Source of the DNA: Gallionella sp.
GTDB lineage: Bacteria; Pseudomonadota; Gammaproteobacteria; Burkholderiales; Gallionellaceae
Length of the DNA stretch: 64,000 bases
Assembly: GCA_028714075.1 (NCBI GenBank)
Contig: JAQTMZ010000002.1
Span: 248,001 to 312,000, forward strand
Reading direction: 5' to 3'
The translations under genes were made by a program, and so were the position numbers. Positions 35,047 through 44,865 of the stretch are shown here, piece by piece. A model generated the notes under the pieces. The model had not been told where the DNA came from. It was given only the letters and a program-made list of their open reading frames with translations, and did no database searches. Position 1 is the stretch's first letter. Each line of letters starts with the position of its first letter.

Positions 35047-36036
35047 ATGAGCGAATTCCTCTCACAGGACGAGGTCGACTCACTGCTCAAGGGCGTAACC
35101 GGCGAAGATGAGGAGGTGCTTGCCGAATCGGAAACGGCAGCCGGGGAGGTTCGTGCGTACAACCTTGCTTCGCAAGAGCGTATCGTGCGCGGGCGCATGC
35201 CCACGATGGAAATCATCAACGAGCGTTTTGCTCGTTTGTTTCGTATTGGCCTGTTTAATTTTATCCGCCGTACCCCCGAAATCTCGGTCGGACCGGTGCG
35301 CGTATTGAAGTTCGGTGAATTCGTCCGCAATCTGCATGTACCCGCCAACCTGAACATCATTCAAGCTCCGCCGTTGCGCGGCAATGGCTTGTTCATCTTT
35401 GATCCGAATCTGGTGTTTTTGGTGGTGGACAATATGTTCGGTGGCGATGGGCGTTTCCATACTCGCGTGGAAGGCCGCGAATTTACCCAGACCGAACAGC
35501 GCATTATCCTGAAGTTGCTTGATGTGGTGTTTGAAACATATGGAAAATCCTGGGAACCCGTCCACCCGCTGGTGTTCGAGTTTGTGCGTTCGGAAATGAA
35601 CCCGCAGTTTGCCAATATCGCCACTCCAAATGAAGTAGTCATCGCCACTACTTTTGACATTGAGCTGAGCGGCAATGGTGGCGCGTTCCATATTTGCCTG
35701 CCCTATTCCATGATCGAACCGGTCAAGGATTTACTGTTCAACAACGTGCAAGGCGAACATATGGCCACGGACCACCGCTGGCTGCAACTCCTGTCCAGGC
35801 AAGTGCAATCCGCCAGTATCGAATTGATTGCCACGCTCGGCAAAGCCAATTTGACCTTTGAACAAGTATTAAAAATGCGGGTCGGAGATATCGTCCCGCT
35901 GGCAGTTGATGAAAATATTATTGCTTCGGTGGATGGCGTACCGATGATGGAATGTAAATATGGCGCATTTAACAATCAATACGCATTGAAGATTGAAAAA
36001 ATGCTCTCGGTCGATAAAGGAGAAGATCATGCCTGA
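35047..36036 (+). CDS. fliM: Flagellar motor switch protein FliM
   Basis: A 329-residue protein with the N-terminal CheY-binding segment FLSQDEVDSLLKGV, a middle CheC-like domain (GGDGRF, TQTEQRI) and a C-terminal SpoA domain. C-ring component. It overlaps fliN by 8 bp. Confidence 0.95.
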   Translation: MSEFLSQDEVDSLLKGVTGEDEEVLAESETAAGEVRAYNLASQERIVRGRMPTMEIINERFARLFRIGLFNFIRRTPEISVGPVRVLKFGEFVRNLHVPANLNIIQAPPLRGNGLFIFDPNLVFLVVDNMFGGDGRFHTRVEGREFTQTEQRIILKLLDVVFETYGKSWEPVHPLVFEFVRSEMNPQFANIATPNEVVIATTFDIELSGNGGAFHICLPYSMIEPVKDLLFNNVQGEHMATDHRWLQLLSRQVQSASIELIATLGKANLTFEQVLKMRVGDIVPLAVDENIIASVDGVPMMECKYGAFNNQYALKIEKMLSVDKGEDHA

Positions 36037-36487
36037 TGAAACAGCAACCAACGAAGAAGCGATTACCGCCGACGATTGGGGCGCGGCCTTGGCCGAGCAA
36101 ACTACGACCGCCGACGATTGGGGGGCGGCCATGTCCGAACAGGCAAGCACCGCGAGCCAGCCGGCTGCATCCGCCAAACCGCATGTATTGGAGCAATTTG
36201 GGGCGAGCGGCGCCGCAACCACCACAAACGACCTCGACATGATCTTGGATATCCCGGTGCAACTGACCGTTGAACTGGGGCGCACCAAAATGCCGATCAG
36301 GAATTTGCTGCAATTGGCGCAAGGCTCGGTAGTCGAACTGGCCGGCATGGCCGGCGAGCCGTTGGACGTAATGATCAACGGATTTTTGATCGCACAAGGT
36401 GAAGTTGTGGTGGTGAATGACAAGCTAGGTATACGGTTGACGGACGTTATTACGCCTTCGGAACGGCTGCGGCGCTTAAACAGATAA
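36029..36487 (+). CDS. fliN: Flagellar motor switch protein FliN
   Basis: A 152-residue protein starting at ATG 36029 with AAAGGAGAAG. The C-terminal SpoA domain (about 70-150; LDIPVQLTVELGRTKMPIRNLLQL) is standard. The N-terminal extension contains a direct repeat, TADDWGAALAEQ then TADDWGAAMSEQ, which is not part of the core domain. It forms the base of the C-ring. Confidence 0.93.
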   Translation: MPDETATNEEAITADDWGAALAEQTTTADDWGAAMSEQASTASQPAASAKPHVLEQFGASGAATTTNDLDMILDIPVQLTVELGRTKMPIRNLLQLAQGSVVELAGMAGEPLDVMINGFLIAQGEVVVVNDKLGIRLTDVITPSERLRRLNR

Positions 36488-36497
36488 CAGGTTCCAG

Positions 36498-37082
36498 ATG
36501 ACAGAAGGCACAGCAATTCGGCTAATGAAACTACGGGATATCCCATTGGGCAATCTAAAAATAATTGCCGGGTGGCTGGCCGCAGGCTGTCAAAAAACGA
36601 TAACCCAATTGCTGGTTATATCTTCTATCTTTTGGTGTTTGCCTTCGGCCTATGCCGCAGAGGCAACGCGCTCCGCCTATACCCCGCCGCCGCCCGCCGT
36701 CAGCTCTGGCAATATTGCACAAATCATTTTCAGTTTGCTTTTGGTGTTGGCCGCAATCGTACTGGTGGCATGGCTGCTCAGGCGCATGAATGTGGCACAG
36801 CGGGGTTCGGGCAACCTGCTCAAAATATTGGGCGCTGTGCCGATAGGGCAACGCGAGCGCATCGTATTAGTTGAAGTGAATGATACGTGCCTGGTGGTAG
36901 GTATAGGCCCCGGGCAAATCCGCACGTTGCATACATTTCAGAAGCCGGAGCTCCAGATGGCAGAAAACAGCGGGCAGCGAGCAGAAAATTCAGTCGCCGA
37001 CCCTCAGCCTTCCGAAAATAAATTTGCCAGCCTCCTGTCCTCAGTCCTCAACCGTCGCAGACAAAAAACAATAGACAAATGA
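36498..37082 (+). CDS. fliO: Flagellar biosynthetic protein FliO
   Basis: A 194-residue protein. A hydrophobic N-terminal segment with a cleavage-like site (SAYA-AEA) and a second transmembrane helix ([22 protein letters not shown]) precede the small cytoplasmic domain with [13 protein letters not shown] [18 protein letters not shown]. It assists FliP assembly. The stop overlaps the fliP start (ATGA). Confidence 0.88.
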   Translation: MTEGTAIRLMKLRDIPLGNLKIIAGWLAAGCQKTITQLLVISSIFWCLPSAYAAEATRSAYTPPPPAVSSGNIAQIIFSLLLVLAAIVLVAWLLRRMNVAQRGSGNLLKILGAVPIGQRERIVLVEVNDTCLVVGIGPGQIRTLHTFQKPELQMAENSGQRAENSVADPQPSENKFASLLSSVLNRRRQKTIDK

Positions 37083-37894
37083 CCGTGTTTCAGCAAACAA
37101 AAAACCGGAAGCAGAACATATTTCCTTCGCTGATCAAGGACAGGTGGAAGGTGTTGATGGCCTGTCTTTTGACAACGGTCTTCTGCCTTCTGATTAGCCA
37201 GTCCGCTTCTGCGGAAATTGGATTGCCTGCGTTAACCAGCACACCTTCACCGGGCGGTGGCCAGACATACAGCCTGAGCCTGCAAACGTTGTTGTTGCTC
37301 ACCTCGCTGAGTTTTCTGCCGGCGGTTCTGCTGATGATGACCGGATTTACGCGCATCATCATCGTGTTAAGCCTGCTGCGTTCCGCCATCGGCACACCAT
37401 CTTCGCCGCCCAATCAGGTGTTGATCGGCCTGGCATTGTTTCTCACATTCTTCGTCATGTCGCCGGTGCTCGACAAAATATACACTGACGCCTATTTGCC
37501 TTTCAGCGAGAACAAACTCGATTTTCAGCATGCCGTAGAGAAGGGCAGTGTACCGCTGAAAACCTTTATGTTGCGCCAGACCCGCGAGGCGGATCTCGCC
37601 CTGTTCGTGAAAATTTCCAACAGCGAGCCGCTGCAAAATGCGGATCAGGTACCGCTGCGCATTCTGGTGCCGGCCTACGTGACCAGCGAATTGAAAACGG
37701 CCTTTCAGATCGGCTTTGTAGTATTCATTCCGTTCCTTATTATCGATATGGTGGTAGCCAGCGTGCTGATGTCCATGGGTATGATGATGGTGTCGCCGGC
37801 AATCATTTCGCTGCCCTTCAAGATTATGCTTTTTGTGTTGGCCGATGGCTGGAATTTAATAATCGGCTCTTTGGCGCAAAGTTTTTATACCTGA
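37079..37894 (+). CDS. fliP: Flagellar export gate protein FliP
   Basis: A 271-residue protein with a signal peptide (ending SASA-EIG) and four transmembrane helices. FliP signatures are [26 protein letters not shown] (core RSAIGT-PPNQVL), DLALFVKI and [18 protein letters not shown]. It forms the helical export-gate core with FliQ and FliR. Confidence 0.95.
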   Translation: MTVFQQTKNRKQNIFPSLIKDRWKVLMACLLTTVFCLLISQSASAEIGLPALTSTPSPGGGQTYSLSLQTLLLLTSLSFLPAVLLMMTGFTRIIIVLSLLRSAIGTPSSPPNQVLIGLALFLTFFVMSPVLDKIYTDAYLPFSENKLDFQHAVEKGSVPLKTFMLRQTREADLALFVKISNSEPLQNADQVPLRILVPAYVTSELKTAFQIGFVVFIPFLIIDMVVASVLMSMGMMMVSPAIISLPFKIMLFVLADGWNLIIGSLAQSFYT

Positions 37895-37903
37895 AACAGT
37901 CGC

Positions 37904-37971
37904 TAGTCGTTAGATGTTCGTTTTTAGTTAAACCCAAAACCCCGCGAAGCGACTACACCAACTAACGACTA
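37904..37971. repeat. Inverted repeat between fliP and fliQ
   Basis: TAGTCGTTAG (37904-37913) and CTAACGACTA (37962-37971) are exact complements within the 101-bp gap. Several further TAGTC/GACTA fragments occur nearby, giving a repetitive look unlike coding DNA. Confidence 0.45.
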
Positions 37972-37995
37972 CAGACTATAACTAATGGCTAATTT

Positions 37996-38265
37996 ATGAC
38001 CCCGGAAACCGTCCTCACCATTGGACAGCAGGCCATCGAAATGACGCTGATGATTTCTGCTCCGCTACTGCTCAGCGCGCTGGTTATCGGGCTGATAGTG
38101 AGCATTTTTCAAGCCGCTACGCAAATCAACGAAATGACCCTGTCCTTTATTCCAAAGCTGCTGGGAACTTTTCTGGTGCTGATTTTTGCAGGGTCGTGGA
38201 TGGTGAATACGATGGTGGATTATATCCAGCGATTGTTCGGCAATATCCCCTGGATGGTCGGGTGA
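37996..38265 (+). CDS. fliQ: Flagellar export gate protein FliQ
   Basis: An 89-residue protein with two transmembrane helices and the family stretch LIVSIFQAATQINEMTLSFIPK. Standard length. Export gate subunit. Confidence 0.95.
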   Translation: MTPETVLTIGQQAIEMTLMISAPLLLSALVIGLIVSIFQAATQINEMTLSFIPKLLGTFLVLIFAGSWMVNTMVDYIQRLFGNIPWMVG

Positions 38266-38290
38266 CGCATTAGATGGGCAGGATCGTCTC

Positions 38291-39070
38291 GTGATCAGTA
38301 TTACCAGCGCGCAACTCGATGTGTGGCTTGCCACGCTGATGTTTCCGCTGGTGCGCATCCTGTCCATGATTGCCAGTTCGCCGATACTCGGTAACAAGCA
38401 AATTCCGGTGCGCGTCAAAGTCGGCTTGTCTGTCCTGATCGCCATTATCATCGCGCCGACCATCGGTGAAATGCCGCCAGTCGCCATCGGCTCGCCGCAG
38501 GGTCTATTGATAATGATTCAGCAAATTATCATCGGCGTGGCAATGGGATTCACCATGCGCCTGATTTTCACCGCCGTCGAAATGGCGGGTGAATTAGCCG
38601 GCTTGCAGATGGGATTGGGGTTTGCCAGCTTTTATGATCCGGTCAATGCCGCTCATTCCCCGATCGTTGCCCAATGGCTGGGGATGGTCGCGGCACTGGC
38701 TTTTCTGGCTATAAACGGCCACCTGTACATGCTGTCCGCATTGGCAGAAAGCTTCCGGACGCTGCCGATCGGAAACATGATCCCCAACCACGGCTTTCAT
38801 GCAGTAGCCAGTTGGGGCGGGAGCATCTTTGCCTACGCCTTGCAGATTTCGCTGCCTATACTGGCGGCGCTGTTGATCACCAATATTGCGTTGGGGATAC
38901 TTACCCGCGCCGCGCCACAGCTTAACTTGTTCGCAATCGGTTTTCCCATCACGCTGGCGATTGGATTTCTTGTGCTGATGCTGTCCATGCCCCACTTTAT
39001 CCCGATGCTGGACAGGCTGACTCAGGAAGGATTGAGCGCAACGCTCAATCTGGTGAAGCCGCCCCACTGA
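38291..39070 (+). CDS. fliR: Flagellar export gate protein FliR
   Basis: A 259-residue protein starting at GTG 38291. It is strongly hydrophobic with about six helices; PVRVKVGLSVLIAIIIAP and MGLGFASFYDPVNAAHSPIVAQ are typical FliR stretches. It closes the fli operon and converges on flgL. Confidence 0.93.
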   Translation: MISITSAQLDVWLATLMFPLVRILSMIASSPILGNKQIPVRVKVGLSVLIAIIIAPTIGEMPPVAIGSPQGLLIMIQQIIIGVAMGFTMRLIFTAVEMAGELAGLQMGLGFASFYDPVNAAHSPIVAQWLGMVAALAFLAINGHLYMLSALAESFRTLPIGNMIPNHGFHAVASWGGSIFAYALQISLPILAALLITNIALGILTRAAPQLNLFAIGFPITLAIGFLVLMLSMPHFIPMLDRLTQEGLSATLNLVKPPH

Positions 39071-39142
39071 CAAAAATTAAGGGAGCCGCTAGAAATTTAG
39101 ATTTCGCTCAAATACAAGGCGCGGAAGCGGGGTAGGCAGGCA

Positions 39143-39179
39143 AGCCGCATAACGGCGGCTCGCAAATGTGGATTTTTTA
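39143..39179 (+). terminator. Candidate terminator between fliR and flgL
   Basis: AGCCGC-ATAACG-GCGGCT hairpin at 39143-39160, then a T6 run at 39174-39179, 13 bases past the stem. The distance makes it an imperfect intrinsic terminator for the fli operon. Confidence 0.35.
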
Positions 39180-39188
39180 GAGGCTCAC

Positions 39189-40427
39189 TTAAATGTAGCT
39201 GAATAAAGAAAGGCTCGATACAGCGGCAAACGATTTTTGTGCCGCCTGCAACGACATATTTTGCTGCGCGATATCGCTCAATGCCTTGTTGTAATCCACA
39301 TCCTGCAGTTGCGATAAGGTCTGCTTGAATTGCAAGCCCAAATCGTCACCTGCCGTCTGTAATGCATCGGCCTCTTGAAGGCGCAAACCCAGCGAAGACC
39401 GGGTAGACAGAATATTGTTCAACGCGTTATTCAGGTTGTTGAGGCCGCGGCTCAGGTTGTTGGTCAGACTGGTTGTTCCCCCATTCGCGGAGGTTGCCAC
39501 CGGAGCGTTCAGCGTAGCAATCAAATCTGAGATGGTTTTGAATATGCTTTCGTTGGTGCTCGGCGTGACGGTAAAGGTGTCGCCATTGGCAGGGGCACCT
39601 TGAATGTCGAATTGCATTCCGGCAAAGCTGATGGCTTGCCCGCTTACATATGGGTTGCCGGCAGAAACCACAGTAGCCGGTACGGTCGATGTGTTATTCA
39701 CCGTATAAGTCGTCACATTTGGAGCACCCGCTACACCAGGTACCACGGTGAATGCCACGCTATAGTTGTTGCCTGTCAACAATGCGGTGTCGGATACCGA
39801 GCCTATGCTGATAATGCCGGTGCCGGTATTGGCGGCGGCGGGTTGCGTAACAAATGTGCCATTGCCATTTTTTACTCGCATGAATACATCAGCACCCGAA
39901 TTGCTCGATGCGATTTGCCGTGAGGCATTTGCTTGTATCAGGCGCTGTCCGTCGTCGCCATTGTAGCTTGTAACTCCGGCCACATCGACAAAAGGCTTGG
40001 TTCCGGACTGAAATCCTGAAAACAGATAATTGCCTGCACCATCTGTGCCGTTTGCCAAGCCAACCAATTCCTGCAATTTTCCGCTTAAGTCTGTTGCTAT
40101 GGTCTGGCGGTCAATACTTGAAAGAGCACCGTTGCCGGCATTGACGGCAGTAACTTGAACATCCTGGAGCAGGGATGTCACGCTCTGCAGGTTGCTTTCC
40201 GCAAGCGACAAAGTATGGCGCAATGCCGTGCGGTTCGCGGTATATTGCGTATTCATCGAATCGGCTTGATTGACGCTTATTGCGCGTGCTGCCGCGACTG
40301 GGTCATCCGCAGCGGTTTGCATTCTCCGGCCGGTGGAAACCTGCTGCTGGGTTTGAAACAAGCGGGTTTGTTGCTGCCCTAGCGCGGTCACATTGCTGTC
40401 GTATATGGTATTGGTACTGATACGCAT
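39189..40427 (-). CDS. flgL: Flagellar hook-associated protein 3, FlgL
   Basis: A 412-residue protein starting MRISTNTIYDSNV (ATG 40427). N- and C-terminal coiled-coil D0/D1 helices (QQQVSTGRRMQTAADDPVAA; LQEADALQTAGDDLGLQFKQTLSQLQDVDYNKA) are flagellin-like. The central domain (about 185-300) includes YVSGQAISFAGMQFDIQGAPANGDTF, a module also seen in the neighbouring flgK. It forms the hook-filament junction. Confidence 0.93.
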   Translation of the reverse strand: MRISTNTIYDSNVTALGQQQTRLFQTQQQVSTGRRMQTAADDPVAAARAISVNQADSMNTQYTANRTALRHTLSLAESNLQSVTSLLQDVQVTAVNAGNGALSSIDRQTIATDLSGKLQELVGLANGTDGAGNYLFSGFQSGTKPFVDVAGVTSYNGDDGQRLIQANASRQIASSNSGADVFMRVKNGNGTFVTQPAAANTGTGIISIGSVSDTALLTGNNYSVAFTVVPGVAGAPNVTTYTVNNTSTVPATVVSAGNPYVSGQAISFAGMQFDIQGAPANGDTFTVTPSTNESIFKTISDLIATLNAPVATSANGGTTSLTNNLSRGLNNLNNALNNILSTRSSLGLRLQEADALQTAGDDLGLQFKQTLSQLQDVDYNKALSDIAQQNMSLQAAQKSFAAVSSLSLFSYI

Positions 40428-40434
40428 CACACAC

Positions 40435-42645
40435 CTACCTTCCTATAGCTAACACTGAATCAAACAGGGTGTTGGCAATTTGCATTGCCTTGGCAGCCGC
40501 TTGATACGTTTTTTGATAACGCATTAAATTGGCTGCCTCCTCATCCAGATTCACGCCAGAAACTGCCTGTTGCGCCGCAACCGTCTGGGCGGCCATATTG
40601 GTTTGTGCAAGGCTGGTCACGGATAATTCGCTAGTTTTTGCGCCAACATCGCCGACCAATTGGCCATACGCCCCCTGAAAACTTGTCGTGCCCACTCCCG
40701 CTGCGGTGGCAGCACTGCCCCCCAGCAGATTATTGGTTTGCATACTCGACATCAATAGAATGTTGCGATTGTCGCCGGTCGCATTGGTATTGGTTGTCAC
40801 ATTGAAGACATCGCCTGTTGCAGGAGTGCCTGTAATTTGTACCGTCCAGCCGTTATAGCTGATGTTCTGTCCGGAGACATATGGCTGTGGGCCAACTGCA
40901 GGTACGGCACCAGCCACAGTGAAAGTGGTTGGAGTGGTGAAGGTGATACTGACCGGTGACTGCAAATTTAAGTCGGTTGTCGGATGTGCCGGATTCAGGG
41001 TCACGGGGGGCGGCGGATTAACCGTCCCGCTGCTGATCTTTGCTGTCCCGCTATTGGCTGCGATGTTAAAAGTATCACCTATAGCTGGCACACCCGTGAC
41101 CTGCATTGTCCAGCCGTTATAACTGATGCTCGGTGCCACATATGCTTGTGCTCCGACAACGGCCGGCACTGCGCCACTCACGGTATAAAAACCCGGTGCT
41201 GTAAAGGTAATGCTGACTGGGTTGGATAAGTTCGCATTAGTCGGCGTGTTAACTGCCACACTGGCAACAGTAGCTATATTGGTTGGCCCAGTAGTTGCCC
41301 TCAATAGCGCAGCTGTACGCATCGGAGCCGCCGCTGCAATTTTGGTGGGGTCGTTGGTAGCCAGCGCAATGTCGCGCGCGCCGTTTGCGGTGGGGCGTAT
41401 CAGGAAGGTATCGCCTGCCGTAACAGGAACTGGTGCAGTAATGGTTATGCCATCTACCGTCGAACCAGGAGCCACGAGTGCCGCCGCTGCAAAATTAGTC
41501 ACCGTGTTGTCCGACAGGCGCAACAATGTGTAGCCGGCAGCGCCATTGAACGTCAGCTGATAGTCGCTCGTAGTCAGTTTCGATATGTCAGCAATCGTAA
41601 CGGAAGGAGTACCCGAAGCCACAGCATTATTCGCATTCGGGATGACACGCGGCACAGCGGTGGTAAAAAGATTCCCCCCCAATGCCCCGTTCAAATCTTG
41701 ACCCAACTGGTTCTGCTGGTTAATGCTGGTTGCCAGCCCCAACGCTACGCGCCCGAGCGCATTGCGGGCAGGCTCCAGGCTCTGGTCGCGAAAGGTAAGA
41801 TACGCCCCCAGGTTGCCGCCCTGAATGCTGCTTTGCTGCATGGAAAGAATTTGGCCATTTCTTACATAAGCAATGTCCATTTTATTCGGGTCGCTTGGCG
41901 ATTGAACGGCTCGCAACGTCATCGCCTGATCATCCAGCACCAACGGCTGACCATTACCCACAAAAACGCTCAGCGTCCCGTCCGGCTGTTGCACTTGGGT
42001 TGTCTTGATTTCCTGGTTCAATTTGGTGATCAATTGATCGCGCTGGTCGAGCAGGTCGTTGGGTTGCTGTGTCGGCGTTGTCGCAATGGCACGCCTGATG
42101 CTGCCATTCAGGACGGCAATTTGCTGGGCATAAGTGTTGGCGGCGTTGACGCTGCTGGTGATTTGTCCGTTAAGCCCATTGGCCATATCGGTCATGCGCT
42201 GGTCAATGGCCTGAAATCGATTTATGGCAAACTGTGCGTTACCGAACAAAGTTTGGCGTGCGGGGACAGACTCGGGATTGTTGGAAACCGCACTCATCGC
42301 ATCAAAAAAACTCTGTATCGCCGGCGATGCGCCGGCTGCCGGATCCGCCAACAGATTATCGATTTGTTTGAGCGCCGTGTAGTAAGTGGTAAGGTTGGTC
42401 GCCTGGCTTTGTTCCTGCAAGACTTGGGCGGACAGGTATCGATCGTAGATTCGTGTTACATTTTGTACGTCTACACCCTGCCCGACAAACCCTGAACCGG
42501 TCTGCTGGCCAAGCCGTGCAACAGGCAGGATCTGCTGCCGCGTAAATCCGGGAGTACTTGCATTGGAGATGTTATGCTCAGTGGTCGCCAGACCTAGCTG
42601 GGCAGTGTTCATGCCACTTAACGCCGAGGTAAATAAGTTTGCCAC
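40435..42645 (-). CDS. flgK: Flagellar hook-associated protein 1, FlgK (enlarged)
   Basis: A 736-residue protein, longer than the common 450-650, starting at GTG 42645 behind AAAGGAAA. N-terminal NLFTSALSGMNTAQLGLATTEHNISNASTPGFTRQ (core ISNASTPGFTRQ) and C-terminal SGVNLDEEAANLMRYQKTYQAAAK are diagnostic. The extra length is a duplicated roughly 65-residue beta-rich module at about 470-530 and 555-617 (each with PVSITFT and ISYNGWT-QTG-P-GD-FN patterns). Surface-exposed outer domain of the junction. Transcribed with flgL from a sigma-28 promoter. Confidence 0.93.
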   Translation of the reverse strand: MANLFTSALSGMNTAQLGLATTEHNISNASTPGFTRQQILPVARLGQQTGSGFVGQGVDVQNVTRIYDRYLSAQVLQEQSQATNLTTYYTALKQIDNLLADPAAGASPAIQSFFDAMSAVSNNPESVPARQTLFGNAQFAINRFQAIDQRMTDMANGLNGQITSSVNAANTYAQQIAVLNGSIRRAIATTPTQQPNDLLDQRDQLITKLNQEIKTTQVQQPDGTLSVFVGNGQPLVLDDQAMTLRAVQSPSDPNKMDIAYVRNGQILSMQQSSIQGGNLGAYLTFRDQSLEPARNALGRVALGLATSINQQNQLGQDLNGALGGNLFTTAVPRVIPNANNAVASGTPSVTIADISKLTTSDYQLTFNGAAGYTLLRLSDNTVTNFAAAALVAPGSTVDGITITAPVPVTAGDTFLIRPTANGARDIALATNDPTKIAAAAPMRTAALLRATTGPTNIATVASVAVNTPTNANLSNPVSITFTAPGFYTVSGAVPAVVGAQAYVAPSISYNGWTMQVTGVPAIGDTFNIAANSGTAKISSGTVNPPPPVTLNPAHPTTDLNLQSPVSITFTTPTTFTVAGAVPAVGPQPYVSGQNISYNGWTVQITGTPATGDVFNVTTNTNATGDNRNILLMSSMQTNNLLGGSAATAAGVGTTSFQGAYGQLVGDVGAKTSELSVTSLAQTNMAAQTVAAQQAVSGVNLDEEAANLMRYQKTYQAAAKAMQIANTLFDSVLAIGR

Positions 42646-42685
42646 GATATTTCCTTTGTTCGCTCAATGGCGATCTTGTGTTAGG

Positions 42686-42712
42686 TTATCGGCACATCCG
42701 GAAGATTCTTTA
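42686..42712 (-). promoter_or_regulatory. Sigma-28 (FliA) promoter of flgKL
   Basis: On the minus strand: TAAAGAAT (42712-42705), an 11-base spacer and GCCGATAA (42693-42686), 14 of 16 matches with a perfect -10. It lies 41 bp before the flgK start. Confidence 0.78.
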
Positions 42713-42794
42713 GCGTATGCTACCAAAGCCCGCTACTAATCTCACCATGAAAAATGAGTGAATCCTGCCGCATTTCTCAACACGCCATGGGTGA

Positions 42795-43691
42795 TCAAAC
42801 CGTCAGATTAATCCTGTCCATGACGCTCACCAACTTGTCGGCATATTTGGGATCGGTTGCATACCCGGCTTTCTGCAATGCCTGTGCCATTCCCGCTGCA
42901 TCGCCCCCTTGCTGCAACACATTCGCATAGCGCGGATTATTGCCCAGCATGCTGGCGTAATCCTTGAAAGCCTCGGCATATGATGAATAAGCGCGGAACT
43001 TCTCCACCTGCTTGCTTGGCACACCGTTCTTGTATTCGGTAGTCATCACTTCGGCCACCTTGCCATTCCAGTCGGCATTGGCCTTGATGCCAAACAGGTT
43101 GTAGCTGTTGCTGCCGTCCGCCATGCGGATTTCACGTTTGCCCCAACCGCTTTCCAGCGCAGCCTGCCCCAGCATTAATTGCGGCGGCACACCGCTTGCC
43201 TGGCTGGCTTGCATGGCGTGCGGCAACATGCGGTTTACAAACTCCTGCTGGGCATTTTGCGAGTTGGGCGGAAATTCCCCCATCCCCGCCAAACCCATTT
43301 CGCTATAAGCAGGCGGCAAGGCACCCATCAAGGATCGAGGATCAGAGGTCGAGGACTGAGGGCCGATTTTTTGCCCGCTGTCGGCTGCCATTTGACCCCT
43401 GAGTTGCTTGACCATAATGTCAGCCAGGCCCACTCCGCGACTGGCCATGCCTTGCGCCAATTGCTGATCCAGCATACCGGTAAACATCTTGGTTTGCTCG
43501 CTATCGAACACACCGTCCTGCGGTGTGGCTTCACGCATGCTCTTCAGCATCATGTTAAGAAATACCGACTCGAATTGCTGCGCCGCCGCCTTGAGCGCTT
43601 GGTCCGGCGACTGCTTTGCCTGAGCGCGCAACCGATCCAGACTCTGCGCATCGAGAGCAATGTTTGCGGAGGTGTTCAGACGATTAACCAT
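42795..43691 (-). CDS. flgJ: Flagellar rod assembly protein and muramidase FlgJ
   Basis: A 298-residue protein. The N-terminal rod-cap domain (QFESVFLNMMLKSMREATP) is joined to a C-terminal glucosaminidase domain (about 145-295) with LMLGQAALESGWGKRE, where Glu is the catalytic acid, NLFGIKA, and YKNGVPSKQVEKFRAYSSYAEAF. It cuts peptidoglycan so the rod can pass. Confidence 0.93.
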   Translation of the reverse strand: MVNRLNTSANIALDAQSLDRLRAQAKQSPDQALKAAAQQFESVFLNMMLKSMREATPQDGVFDSEQTKMFTGMLDQQLAQGMASRGVGLADIMVKQLRGQMAADSGQKIGPQSSTSDPRSLMGALPPAYSEMGLAGMGEFPPNSQNAQQEFVNRMLPHAMQASQASGVPPQLMLGQAALESGWGKREIRMADGSNSYNLFGIKANADWNGKVAEVMTTEYKNGVPSKQVEKFRAYSSYAEAFKDYASMLGNNPRYANVLQQGGDAAGMAQALQKAGYATDPKYADKLVSVMDRINLTV

Positions 43692-43703
43692 CAGGGTATC
43701 CCT

Positions 43704-44852
43704 TTAGATGATTTCCAGTTCGGCATGCAATGCACCCGCCGATTTCATCGCCTGCAATATCGCCAGCAAATCCTGCGGTGTCGCGCCTATCGAATTGAGT
43801 GCTTTGACCACTTCGCTCAGCGACACCCCTCTTTGAAGTTGCACTAGGCTACCCTTGTCCGCTTTGACGTCTATGGTGGTTTGATCGGTCTGCACGGTTT
43901 TTCCTTCCGAGCGCGCATTTGGCTGGCTCACCGAGCTTTCGGTATTGATCACTACGGTCAAGTTACCGTGCGCCACAGCGCAGGTATCCAGAGTCACCGC
44001 CTGGTTCATTACTATCGAACCGGTGCGGGCATTGATAATGACTTTGGCAATGCCTTGCGCCGGGCTGACTTCAAGATTTTCAATCTTGGAAATAAACGCC
44101 ACGCGTTCATTGCCTGCTGGCGCGCGCACTTGTATCACCCGACCATCCATGGCTGAAGCGATACCCGGCGCAACTTGCCCGTTGATGGTCTCGACGATGC
44201 GCGCGACCGTGGTGAAATCCATCGTTTTCAATTCCAGATTAATAAATTCGCCTTGGCCCAGCAGTGTCGGCACGGCGCGTTCCACCTGCGCGCCATCCGG
44301 TATGCGCCCGACGTTCAGGTGATTTACCTGCACCGAAGCGCCACCCGAAGAAGCTCCTACTCCGCCAACCAGCACATTGCCTTGCGCCAAGGCATACACT
44401 TGGCCGTCCGCACCCTTCAGCGGCGATAACAGCAATGTTCCGCCCCGCAGGCTTTTGGCATTGCCGGGTGATGACACCGTCACGTCTATGTGTTGGCCCG
44501 GCCTTGCAAAGGCCGGCAGCGTGGCGGTTACCGATACGGCCGCGACATTCTTGAGTTGCAAATTGGTGGCAGGCGGCAGATTCACGCCCATTTGCGACAA
44601 CATACTGATGAAACTTTGTACCGTAAACGGCGTTTGAGTGGTTTGGTCGCCGGTGCCATCCAGGCCGACTACCAAGCCGTAGCCGGTCAATTGATTGTCG
44701 CGCACGCCTTGAATACTCGCCATATCCTTGATGCGGTCGGCATATGCTACGCTCCACAAGGCAGAAGACAGCAGGCAGCAGGCAGACAGGCAGATAACCG
44801 CTCCGACGCGGAAAGCGGCATTTGATAACTTGACTGAAAAAAACTGTTTCAT
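43704..44852 (-). CDS. flgI: Flagellar P-ring protein FlgI
   Basis: A 382-residue protein with a signal peptide (ending VAYA-DRIKD) and FlgI hallmarks [40 protein letters not shown] and the C-terminal [28 protein letters not shown]. Periplasmic ring around the rod. Confidence 0.95.
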   Translation of the reverse strand: MKQFFSVKLSNAAFRVGAVICLSACCLLSSALWSVAYADRIKDMASIQGVRDNQLTGYGLVVGLDGTGDQTTQTPFTVQSFISMLSQMGVNLPPATNLQLKNVAAVSVTATLPAFARPGQHIDVTVSSPGNAKSLRGGTLLLSPLKGADGQVYALAQGNVLVGGVGASSGGASVQVNHLNVGRIPDGAQVERAVPTLLGQGEFINLELKTMDFTTVARIVETINGQVAPGIASAMDGRVIQVRAPAGNERVAFISKIENLEVSPAQGIAKVIINARTGSIVMNQAVTLDTCAVAHGNLTVVINTESSVSQPNARSEGKTVQTDQTTIDVKADKGSLVQLQRGVSLSEVVKALNSIGATPQDLLAILQAMKSAGALHAELEII

Positions 44853-44865
44853 GCGTTTTTTACCC

